This document shows, piece by piece, positions 29,101 through 41,100 of a stretch of DNA of 64,000 bases. Below the pieces are notes generated by a model. That model saw nothing but the letters and a program-made list of their open reading frames with translations. It had not been told where the DNA came from and made no database searches. The position numbers were made by a program, and so were the translations under genes. The first letter of the stretch is position 1, and every line of letters begins with the position of its first letter. Source of the stretch: JANQEU01 sp965601455 (GTDB lineage: Bacteria > Bacteroidota > Bacteroidia > Cytophagales > Cyclobacteriaceae); contig OZ271831.1 of the NCBI GenBank assembly GCA_965601455.1, positions 3,472,001 to 3,536,000 of the forward strand, written 5' to 3'.

Positions 29101-32100
29101 ATATAATCGACGGTACACTCGTTCGATCCATCGGCTCACTGTAATCCAAGGTGATCATGAACGGCTGACCATTATCACCGTCCGAGATTGTATCAATATC
29201 TACACTCAAGCCAATCACCTCAGGATTCTCCGTGTCAATGTCAAACACATTGGTGAATAATGCATCGGATTGCTGGGCATTGCCTATGCTATCTGTCGCA
29301 CCTCCCGATACATCCACCTGGATGTCTATATTCTGTAACAACGTATCTGAATCAGCAATCGAATACTCAGCATCGTACTGTCGGGCATCTACCCACGTTC
29401 CTCCTGTCAACGTCAAACCACTGGCCAACGGATCTTCAACAGGAAAACTGACCTGAGGTACCGTCGTTCGGTCCATATCCTCATCATAAGTGATGCTGAT
29501 CGTAAACGTATTGCCCACATCACTATCAGCTATCGTGTCGATGTCTACACTCAAGCCTATCACCTCCGGATTCTTCGTGTCGATGTCAAAGACATCCAAT
29601 GCTTCAAATACTTCCTGCTCGTTACCAATACTGTCTAAGGCATTACCAGGACCCGTCTCCACTCGAATATCAATGTCCTGAATCAGTGTGTCCTGATCAC
29701 TGATCGTGTACGTCGCCACATAGGTGTCTGCATCACTCCACACGCCATTGGAGAAAGTCAAACTGGCAGGTGAATCGATTGGATCGCCTCCTGTGCCATT
29801 CAGCGTCGGGAATATAATCGACGGTACACTCGTTCGATCCATCGGCTCACTGTAATCCAAGGTAATCATGAACGGCTGACCATTATCACTGTCAGAGATT
29901 GTGTCAATATCTACACTCAAGCCAATCACTTCCGGGTTATCCGTGTCGATGTCAAAGACATCCAATGCTTCAAATACTTCCTGCTCGTTACCAATACTGT
30001 CTAAGGCATTACCAGGACCCGTCTCCACTCGAATGTCAATGTCCTGAATCAGTGTGTCCTGATCACTGATCGTGTACGTCGCCACATAGGTGTCTGCATC
30101 ACTCCATACGCCATTGGAGAAAGTCAGACTGGCAGGTGAATCGATTGGATCGCCTCCCGTTCCATTCAATGTCGGGAATATAATCGACGGTACACTCATT
30201 CGATCCATCGGCTCACTGTAATCCAAGGTAATCATGAACGGCTGACCATTATCACTGTCAGAGATTGTGTCAATATCTACACTCAAGCCAATCACCTCCG
30301 GGTTCTCCGTGTCAATGTCAAACACATTGGTGAATAATGCATCGGATTGCTGGGCATTGCCTATGCTATCTGTCGCACCTCCCGATACATCCACCTGGAT
30401 GTCTATATTCTGTAACAACGTATCTGAATCAGCAATCGAATACTCAGCATCGTACTGTCGGGCATCTACCCACGATCCTCCTGTCAACGTCAAACCACTG
30501 GCCAACGGATCTTCAACAGGAAAACTGACCTGAGGTACCGTCGTTCGGTCCATATCCTCATCATAAGTGATGCTGATCGTAAACGTATTGCCCACATCAC
30601 TATCAGCTATCGTGTCGATGTCTACACTCAAGCCTATCACCTCCGGATTCTTCGTGTCGATGTCAAAGACATCCAATGCTTCAAATACTTCCTGCTCGTT
30701 ACCAATACTGTCTAAGGCATTACCAGGACCCGTCTCCACTCGAATGTCAATGTCCTGAATCAGTGTGTCCTGATCGCTGATCGTGTACGTCGCCACATAG
30801 GTGTCTGCATCACTCCACACGCCATTGGAGAAAGTCAGACTGGCAGGTGAATCGATTGGATCGCCTCCTGTGCCATTCAGCGTCGGGAATATAATCGACG
30901 GTACACTCGTTCGATCCATCGGCTCACTGTAATCCAAGGTGATCATGAACGGCTGACCATTATCACTGTCAGAGATTGTGTCAATATCTACACTCAAGCC
31001 AATCACCTCCGGGTTCTCCGTGTCGATGTCAAAGACATCCAATGCTTCAAATACTTCCTGCTCGTTACCAATACTGTCTAAGGCATTACCAGGACCCGTC
31101 TCCACTCGAATGTCAATGTCCTGAATCAGTGTGTCCTGATCACTGATCGTGTACGTCGCCACATAGGTGTCTGCATCACTCCACATGCCATTGGAGAAAG
31201 TCAGACTGGCAGGTGAATCGATTGGATCGCCTCCTGTGCCATTCAGCGTAGGGAATATGATTGACGGTACACTCGTTCGATCCATCGGCTCACTGTAATC
31301 CAAGGTAATCATGAACGGCTGACCATTATCACTGTCAGAGATTGTGTCAATATCTACACTCAAGCCAATCACCTCTGGGTTATCCGTGTCAATGTCAAAC
31401 ACATTGGTGAATAATGCATCGGATTGCTGGGCATTGCCTATGCTATCTGTCGCACCTCCGGATACATCCACCTGGATGTCTATATTCTGTAACAATGTAT
31501 CTGAATCGGCAATCGAATACTCAGCATCGTACTGGCGGGCATCTACCCACGTTCCTCCTGTCAACGTCAAACCACTGGCTAACGGATCTTCAACAGGAAA
31601 ACTGACCTGAGGTACCGTCGTTCGATCCATGTCCTCATCATAAGTGATACTGATCGTAAACGTATTGCCCACGTCACTATCAGCTATCGTGTCGATGTCT
31701 ACACTCAAGCCAATCACCTCCGGGTTCTCCGTGTCGATGTCAAACACGTCTGTAAACAACCCGTTGGCCGTCTGTATGTTGCCTATGCTGTCTCGGGCAG
31801 TCCCCTGGTCTACCTGCACGTCGATGTCCTGCAACAAGGTGTCCTGGTCACTGATCGTGTAGGTCGCATCGTAACGCGTCGAACTAAACCAGCTGCCACC
31901 ACTCGCAGTCAACCCACTCACCAACGCATTCTCGCCAGGAAAACTAACCGGTGGTACAAAGTTGCGATCCATCTCCTCATCATAGGTGATGCTGATCGTG
32001 AACGTGTTCGTGTCATCACTATCGGAGATCGTATCAATATCTACACTCAAGCCTATCACCTCCGGGTTCTCCGTGTCAATGTCAAACACGTCTGTAAACA

Positions 32101-35100
32101 ACCCGTTGGCCGTCTGTATGTTGCCTATGCTGTCTCGGGCAGTCCCCTGGTCTACCTGCACGTCGATGTCCTGCAACAAGGTGTCCTGGTCACTGATCGT
32201 GTAGGTCGCATCGTAACGCGTCGAACTGAACCAGCTGCCACCACTCGCAGTCAACCCACTCACCAACGCATTCTCGTCAGGAAAACTAACCGGTGGTACA
32301 AAGTTGCGATCCATCTCCTCATCATAGGTGATGCTGATCGTGAACGTGTTCGTGTCATCACTATCGGAGATCGTATCAATATCTACACTCAAGCCTATCA
32401 CCTCCGGGTTCTCCGTGTCAATGTCAAACACATTGGTGAATAATGCATCGGATTGCTGGGCATTGCCTATGCTATCTGTCGCACCTCCGGATACATCCAC
32501 CTGGATGTCTATATTCTGTAACAATGTATCTGAATCGGCAATCGAATACTCAGCATCGTACTGGCGGGCATCTACCCACGTTCCTCCTGTCAACGTCAAA
32601 CCACTGGCTAACGGATCTTCAACAGGAAAACTGACCTGAGGTACCGTCGTTCGATCCATGTCCTCATCATAAGTGATACTGATCGTAAACGTATTGCCCA
32701 CGTCACTATCAGCTATCGTGTCGATGTCTACACTCAAGCCAATCACCTCCGGGTTCTCCGTGTCGATGTCAAACACGTCTGTAAACAACCCGTTGGCCGT
32801 CTGTATGTTGCCTATGCTGTCTCGGGCAGTCCCCTGATCTACCTGCACGTCGATGTCCTGCAACAAGGTGTCCTGGTCACTGATCGTGTAGGTCGCATCG
32901 TAACGCGTCGAACTAAACCAGCTGCCACCACTCGCAGTCAACCCACTCACCAACGCATTCTCGCCAGGAAAACTAACCGGTGGTACAAAGTTGCGATCCA
33001 TCTCCTCATCATAGGTGATGCTGATCGTGAACGTGTTCGTGTCATCACTATCGGAGATCGTATCAATATCTACACTCAAGCCTATCACCTCCGGGTTCTC
33101 CGTGTCAATGTCAAACACGTCTGTAAACAACCCGTTGGCCGTCTGTATGTTGCCTATGCTGTCTCGGGCAGTCCCCTGGTCTACCTGCACGTCGATGTCC
33201 TGCAACAAGGTGTCCTGGTCACTGATCGTGTAGGTCGCATCGTAACGCGTCGAACTGAACCAGCTGCCACCACTCGCAGTCAACCCACTCACCAACGCAT
33301 TCTCGTCAGGAAAACTAACCGGTGGTACAAAGTTGCGATCCATCTCCTCATCATAGGTGATGCTGATCGTGAACGTGTTCGTGTCATCACTATCGGAGAT
33401 CGTATCAATATCTACACTCAAGCCTATCACCTCCGGGTTCTCCGTGTCAATGTCAAACACATCTGTAAACAACCCGTTGGCCGTCTGTATGTTGCCTATG
33501 CTGTCTCGGGCAGTCCCCTGGTCTACCTGCACGTCGATGTCCTGCAACAAGGTGTCCTGGTCACTGATCGTGTAGGTCGCATCGTAACGCGTCGAACTGA
33601 ACCAGCTGCCACCACTCGCAGTCAACCCACTCACCAACGCATTCTCGTCAGGAAAACTAACCGGTGGTACAAAGTTGCGATCCATCTCCTCATCATAGGT
33701 GAGGCTGATCGTGAACGTGTTCGTGTCATCACTATCGGAGATCGTATCAATATCTACACTCAAGCCTATCACCTCCGGGTTCTCCGTGTCAATGTCAAAC
33801 ACGTCTGTAAACAACCCGTTGGCCGTCTGTATGTTGCCTATGCTGTCTCGGGCAGTCCCCTGGTCTACCTGCACGTCGATGTCCTGCAACAAGGTGTCCT
33901 GGTCACTGATCGTGTAGGTCGCATCGTAACGCGTCGAACTAAACCAGCTGCCACCACTCGCAGTCAACCCACTCACCAACGCATTCTCGTCAGGAAAACT
34001 AACCGGTGGTACAAAATTGCGATCCATCTCCTCATCGTAGGTGATGCTGATCGTGAACGTGTTCGTGTCATCACTATCGGAGATCGTATCAATATCTACA
34101 CTCAAGCCAATCACCTCCGGGTTATCCGTGTCAATGTCAAACACGTCTGTAAACAACCCGTTGGCCGTCTGTATGTTGCCTATGCTGTCTCGGGCAGTCC
34201 CCTGGTCTACCTGCACGTCGATGTCCTGCAACAAGGTGTCCTGGTCACTGATCGTGTAGGTCGCATCGTAACGCGTCGAACTAAACCAGCTGCCACCACT
34301 CGCAGTCAACCCACTCACCAACGCATTCTCGTCAGGAAAACTAACCGGTGGTACAAAATTGCGATCCATCTCCTCATCATAGGTGATGCTGATCGTGAAC
34401 GTGTTCGTGTCATCACTATCGGAGATCGTATCAATATCTACACTCAAGCCAATCACCTCCGGGTTCTCCGTGTCAATGTCAAACACGTCTGTAAACAACC
34501 CGTTGGCCGTCTGTATGTTGCCTATGCTGTCTCGGGCAGTCCCCTGGTCTACCTGCACGTCGATGTCCTGCAACAAGGTGTCCTGGTCACTGATCGTGTA
34601 GGTCGCATCGTAACGCGTCGAACTAAACCAGCTGCCACCACTCGCAGTCAACCCACTCACCAACGCATTCTCGTCAGGAAAACTAACCGGTGGTACAAAA
34701 TTGCGATCCATCTCCTCATCATAGGTGATGCTGATCGTGAACGTGTTCGTGTCATCACTATCGGAGATCGTATCAATATCTACACTCAAGCCAATCACCT
34801 CCGGGTTCTCCGTGTCAATGTCAAACACGTCTGTAAACAACCCGTTGGCCGTCTGTATGTTGCCTATGCTGTCTCGGGCAGTCCCCTGGTCTACCTGCAC
34901 GTCGATGTCCTGCAACAAGGTGTCCTGGTCACTGATCGTGTAGGTCGCATCGTAACGCGTCGAACTAAACCAGCTGCCACCACTCGCAGTCAACCCACTC
35001 ACCAACGCATTCCCGTCAGGAAAACTAACCGGTGGTACAAAATTGCGATCCATCTCCTCATCATAGGTGATGCTGATCGTGAACGTGTTCGTGTCATCAC

Positions 35101-38100
35101 TATCAGAGATCGTATCAATATCTACACTCAAGCCTATCACCTCCGGGTTCTCCGTGTCAATGTCAAACACGTCTGTAAACAACCCGTTGGCCGTCTGTAT
35201 GTTGCCTATGCTGTCTCGGGCAGTCCCCTGGTCTACCTGCACGTCGATGTCCTGCAACAAGGTGTCCTGGTCACTGATCGTGTAGGTCGCATCGTAACGC
35301 GTCGAACTGAACCAGCTGCCACCACTCGCAGTCAACCCACTCACCAACGCATTCTCGTCAGGAAAACTAACCGGTGGTACAAAGTTGCGATCCATCTCCT
35401 CATCATAGGTGATGCTGATCGTGAACGTGTTCGTGTCATCACTATCGGAGATCGTATCAATATCTACACTCAAGCCAATCACCTCCGGGTTCTCCGTGTC
35501 AATGTCAAACACGTCTGTAAACAACCCGTTGGCCGTCTGTATGTTGCCTATGCTGTCTCGGGCAGTCCCCTGGTCTACCTGCACGTCGATGTCCTGCAAC
35601 AAGGTGTCCTGGTCACTGATCGTGTAGGTCGCATCGAAACGCGTCGAACTAAACCAGCTGCCACCACTCGCAGTCAACCCACTCACCAACGCATTCTCGT
35701 CAGGAAAACTAACCGGTGGTACAAAGTTGCGATCCATCTCCTCATCATAGGTGATGCTGATCGTGAACGTGTTCGTGTCATCACTATCGGAGATCGTATC
35801 AATATCTACACTCAAGCCTATCACCTCCGGGTTCTCCGTGTCAATGTCAAACACGTCTGTAAACAACCCGTTGGCCGTCTGTATGTTGCCTATGCTGTCT
35901 CGGGCAGTCCCCTGGTCTACCTGCACGTCGATGTCCTGCAACAAGGTGTCCTGGTCACTGATCGTGTAGGTCGCATCGTAACGCGTCGAACTAAACCAGC
36001 TGCCACCACTCGCAGTCAACCCACTCACCAACGCATTCTCGTCAGGAAAACTAACCGGTGGTACAAAGTTGCGATCCATCTCCTCATCATAGGTGATGCT
36101 GATCGTGAACGTGTTCGTGTCATCACTATCGGAGATCGTATCAATATCTACACTCAAGCCAATCACCTCCGGGTTCTCCGTGTCAATGTCAAACACATCT
36201 GTAAACAACCCGTTGGCCGTCTGTATGTTGCCTATGCTGTCTCGGGCAGTCCCCTGGTCTACCTGCACGTCGATGTCCTGCAACAAGGTGTCCTGGTCAC
36301 TGATCGTGTAGGTCGCATCGTAACGCGTCGAACTAAACCAGCTGCCACCACTCGCAGTCAACCCACTCACCAACGCATTCTCGTCAGGAAAACTAACCGG
36401 TGGTACAAAATTGCGATCCATCTCCTCATCATAGGTGATGCTGATCGTGAACGTGTTCGTGTCATCACTATCGGAGATCGTATCAATATCTACACTCAAG
36501 CCAATCACCTCCGGGTTCTCCGTGTCAATGTCAAACACGTCTGTAAACAACCCGTTGGCCGTCTGTATGTTGCCTATGCTGTCTCGGGCAGTCCCCTGGT
36601 CTACCTGCACGTCGATGTCCTGCAACAAGGTGTCCTGGTCACTGATCGTGTAGGTCGCATCGTAACGCGTCGAACTAAACCAGCTGCCACCACTCGCAGT
36701 CAACCCACTCACCAACGCATTCTCGTCAGGAAAACTAACCGGTGGTACAAAATTGCGATCCATCTCCTCATCATAGGTGATGCTGATCGTGAACGTGTTC
36801 GTGTCATCACTATCGGAGATCGTATCAATATCTACACTCAAGCCAATCACCTCCGGGTTCTCCGTGTCAATGTCAAACACGTCTGTAAACAACCCGTTGG
36901 CCGTCTGTATGTTGCCTATGCTGTCTCGGGCAGTCCCCTGGTCTACCTGCACGTCGATGTCCTGCAACAAGGTGTCCTGGTCACTGATCGTGTAGGTCGC
37001 ATCGTAACGCGTCGAACTAAACCAGCTGCCACCACTCGCAGTCAACCCACTCACCAACGCATTCTCGTCAGGAAAACTAACCGGTGGTACAAAGTTGCGA
37101 TCCATCTCCTCATCATAGGTGATGCTGATCGTGAACGTGTTCGTGTCATCACTATCGGAGATCGTATCAATATCTACACTCAAGCCAATCACCTCCGGGT
37201 TCTCCGTGTCAATGTCAAACACGTCTGTAAACAACCCGTTGGCCGTCTGTATGTTGCCTATGCTGTCTCGGGCAGTCCCCTGGTCTACCTGCACGTCGAT
37301 GTCCTGCAACAAGGTGTCCTGGTCACTGATCGTGTAGGTCGCATCGTAACGCGTCGAACTAAACCAGCTGCCACCACTCGCAGTCAACCCACTCACCAAC
37401 GCATTCTCGTCAGGAAAACTAACCGGTGGTACAAAATTGCGATCCATCTCCTCATCATAGGTGATGCTGATCGTGAACGTGTTCGTGTCATCACTATCGG
37501 AGATCGTATCAATATCTACACTCAAGCCAATCACCTCCGGGTTCTCCGTGTCAATGTCAAACACGTCTGTAAACAACCCGTTGGCCGTCTGTATGTTGCC
37601 TATGCTGTCTCGGGCAGTCCCCTGGTCTACCTGCACGTCGATGTCCTGCAACAAGGTGTCCTGGTCACTGATCGTGTAGGTCGCATCGTAACGCGTCGAA
37701 CTAAACCAGCTGCCACCACTCGCAGTCAACCCACTCACCAACGCATTCTCGTCAGGAAAACTAACCGGTGGTACAAAATTGCGATCCATCTCCTCATCAT
37801 AGGTGATGCTGATCGTGAACGTGTTCGTGTCATCACTATCGGAGATCGTATCAATATCTACACTCAAGCCAATCACCTCCGGGTTCTCCGTGTCAATGTC
37901 AAACACGTCTGTAAACAACCCGTTGGCCGTCTGTATGTTGCCTATGCTGTCTCGGGCAGTCCCCTGGTCTACCTGCACGTCGATGTCCTGCAACAAGGTG
38001 TCCTGGTCACTGATCGTGTAGGTCGCATCGTAACGCGTCGAACTAAACCAGCTGCCACCACTCGCAGTCAACCCACTCACCAACGCATTCTCGTCAGGAA

Positions 38101-41100
38101 AACTAACCGGTGGTACAAAATTGCGATCCATCTCCTCATCATAGGTGATGCTGATCGTGAACGTGTTCGTGTCATCACTATCGGAGATCGTATCAATATC
38201 TACACTCAAGCCAATCACCTCCGGGTTCTTCGTGTCGATGTTGAACGCATCCACACTGTCAGCCTGCAACTGAACGTTGCCTATCGAATCCAAGCCTCCC
38301 GTCACACGGATGTCAATGTCCCATATCGTCGTGTCTACGTCCGCTAAATCATAGGTGAACGTGTACTGCTGATTTCCCGTCCAGCTACCCGATGCATTCA
38401 ACAACGTCGCATTCGCTCCCAGGGGATCCTCACCCGCCCCAGGGTAACTGATCACTGGGGCAACACTCTTATCCATGTCCTCGCCGTAGTTAACCACTAC
38501 ACTGAATACCCCCGGAACCGACACCGTCCCGTCAGCTATCGTGTCAATGCTAACCACAAGGTCTACCACCTCCGGATTCTTCGTGTCGATGTTGAACGCA
38601 TCCACACTGTCAGCCTGCAACTGAACGTTGCCTATCGAATCCAAGCCTCCCGTCACACGGATGTCAATGTCCCATATCGTCGTGTCTACGTCCGCTAAAT
38701 CGTAGGTGAACGTGTACTGCTGATTTCCCGTCCAGCTACCCGATGCATTCAACAACGTCGCATTCGCTCCCAGGGGATCCTCACCCGTCCCAGGGTAACT
38801 GATCACTGGGGCAACGCTCTTATCCATGTCCTCGTCGTAGTTAACCACCACACTGAATACCCCCGGAACCGACACTGTCCCGTCAGCTATCGTGTCAATG
38901 CTAACCACAAGGTCTACCACCTCCGGATTCTTCGTGTCGATGTTGAACGCATCCACACTGTCAGCCTGCAACTGAACGTTGCCTATCGAATCCAAGCCTC
39001 CCGTCACACGGATGTCAATGTCCCATATTGTCGTGTCTACGTCCGCTAAATCATAAGTGAACGTGTACTGCTGATTTCCCGTCCAGCTACCCGATGCATT
39101 CAACAACGTCGCATTCGCTCCCAGGGGATCCTCACCCGCCCCAGGGTAACTGATCACTGGGGCAACACTCTTATCCATGTCCTCGTCGTAGTTAACTACT
39201 ACACTGAATACCCCCGGAACCGACACCGTCCCGTCAGCTATCGTGTCAATGCTAACCACAAGGTCTACCACCTCTGGATTCTTCGTGTCGATGTTGAACG
39301 CATCCACACTGTCAGCCTGCAACTGAACGTTGCCTATCGAATCCAAGCCTCCCGTCACACGGATGTCAATGTCCCATATCGTCGTGTCTACGTCCGCTAA
39401 ATCATAAGTGAACGTGTACTGCTGATTTCCCGTCCAGCTACCCGATGCATTCAACAACGTCGCATTCGCTCCCAGGGGATCCTCACCCGCCCCAGGGTAA
39501 CTGATCACTGGGGCAACACTCTTATCCATGTCCTCGCCGTAGTTAACCACTACACTGAATACCCCCGGAACCGACACCGTCCCGTCAGCTATCGTGTCAA
39601 TGCTAACCACAAGGTCTACCACCTCCGGATTCTTCGTGTCGATGTTGAACGCATCCACACTGTCAGCCTGCAACTGAACGTTGCCTATCGAATCCAAGCC
39701 TCCCGTCACACGGATGTCAATGTCCCATATCGTCGTGTCTACGTCCGCTAAATCGTAGGTGAACGTGTACTGCTGATTTCCCGTCCAGCTACCCGATGCA
39801 TTCAACAACGTCGCATTCGCTCCCAGGGGATCCTCACCCGTCCCAGGGTAACTGATCACTGGGGCAACGCTCTTATCCATGTCCTCGTCGTAGTTAACCA
39901 CCACACTGAATACCCCCGGAACCGACACTGTCCCGTCAGCTATCGTGTCAATGCTAACCACAAGGTCTACCACCTCCGGATTCTTCGTGTCGATGTTGAA
40001 CGCATCCACACTGTCAGCCTGCAACTGAACGTTGCCTATCGAATCCAAGCCTCCCGTCACACGGATGTCAATGTCCCATATTGTCGTGTCTACGTCCGCT
40101 AAATCATAAGTGAACGTGTACTGCTGATTTCCCGTCCAGCTACCCGATGCATTCAACAACGTCGCATTCGCTCCCAGGGGATCCTCACCCGCCCCAGGGT
40201 AACTGATCACTGGGGCAACACTCTTATCCATGTCCTCGTCGTAGTTAACTACTACACTGAATACCCCCGGAACCGACACCGTCCCGTCAGCTATCGTGTC
40301 AATGCTAACCACAAGGTCTACCACCTCTGGATTCTTCGTGTCGATGTTGAACGCATCCACACTGTCAGCCTGCAACTGAACGTTGCCTATCGAATCCAAG
40401 CCTCCCGTCACACGGATGTCAATGTCCCATATCGTCGTGTCTACGTCCGCTAAATCGTAGGTGAACGTGTACTGCTGATTTCCCGTCCAGCTACCCGATG
40501 CATTCAACAACGTCGCATTCGCTCCCAGGGGATCCTCACCCGCCCCAGGGTAACTGATCACTGGGGCAACACTCTTATCCATGTCCTCGTCGTAGTTAAC
40601 CACCACACTGAATACCCCCGGAACCGACACCGTCCCGTCAGCTATCGTGTCAATGCTAACCACGATGCTGGCTACAGAAGGCTTAAGTCGATCGAGATAA
40701 AGAGTATCACTAAACAACCTGCTATTCACCACATTTCCAGCACTATCCTGGGCGTCAGAGACTGTTATAGAAATAAGATCCAAATCTTCACTACCAATGA
40801 CATCATATGTGTACCGATAAACACTGTCACCTGTCCAACTTCCTCCGGTTTGACTCAAACTGGATGAGATATCAGGACTATAAAGCAGGGAGGGAACGGG
40901 TCCCTCCAATCGCATAGGTTCACTAAACCCTATATCAAAAGTCCAGGAAGATGTCGATTCAAAAATCGAATCTTCGCTAAAACCTAAATCCACTACAGTC
41001 GGAGCCGTATTATCAATAATGAACTCCTCCTTTGTACCAGGCGCAACGGATTGCAGATTATTTCCCGCAAGGTCCTGAATCACCCTACTTGTTGCGGTAT

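Larger units (their letters stand above)
25643..40675 (-). repeat. 15,033-bp array of 43 Ig-like coding repeats (types A, B, C, D)
   Basis: Counting boundaries at the DIDTxNPE linker, the array in coding order is: seven A units of 351 bp (40675-38219), sixteen B of 342 bp (38218-32747), C 345 bp (32746-32402), two B (32401-31718), C (31717-31373), then D-D-C, D-D-C, D-D-D-C, D-D-C and D-C with D units of 366 bp, and a last diverged C (25987-25643). The sum 7x351 + 18x342 + 8x345 + 10x366 equals 15,033 exactly. Every unit length is a multiple of three, so copy changes stay in frame. Confidence 0.92.

Noticed and set aside
26259..38021. Series of 60-100 residue open frames on the plus strand with regular spacing
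   Set aside because: They are antisense copies of the repeat units, have no consistent start signals and track the period of the minus-strand gene exactly.
31361..38218. Regularly spaced near-identical repeats suggestive of CRISPR or a satellite
   Set aside because: The repeats are contiguous coding units of 342-366 bp in one open frame, with no short repeat-spacer structure and no cas genes.
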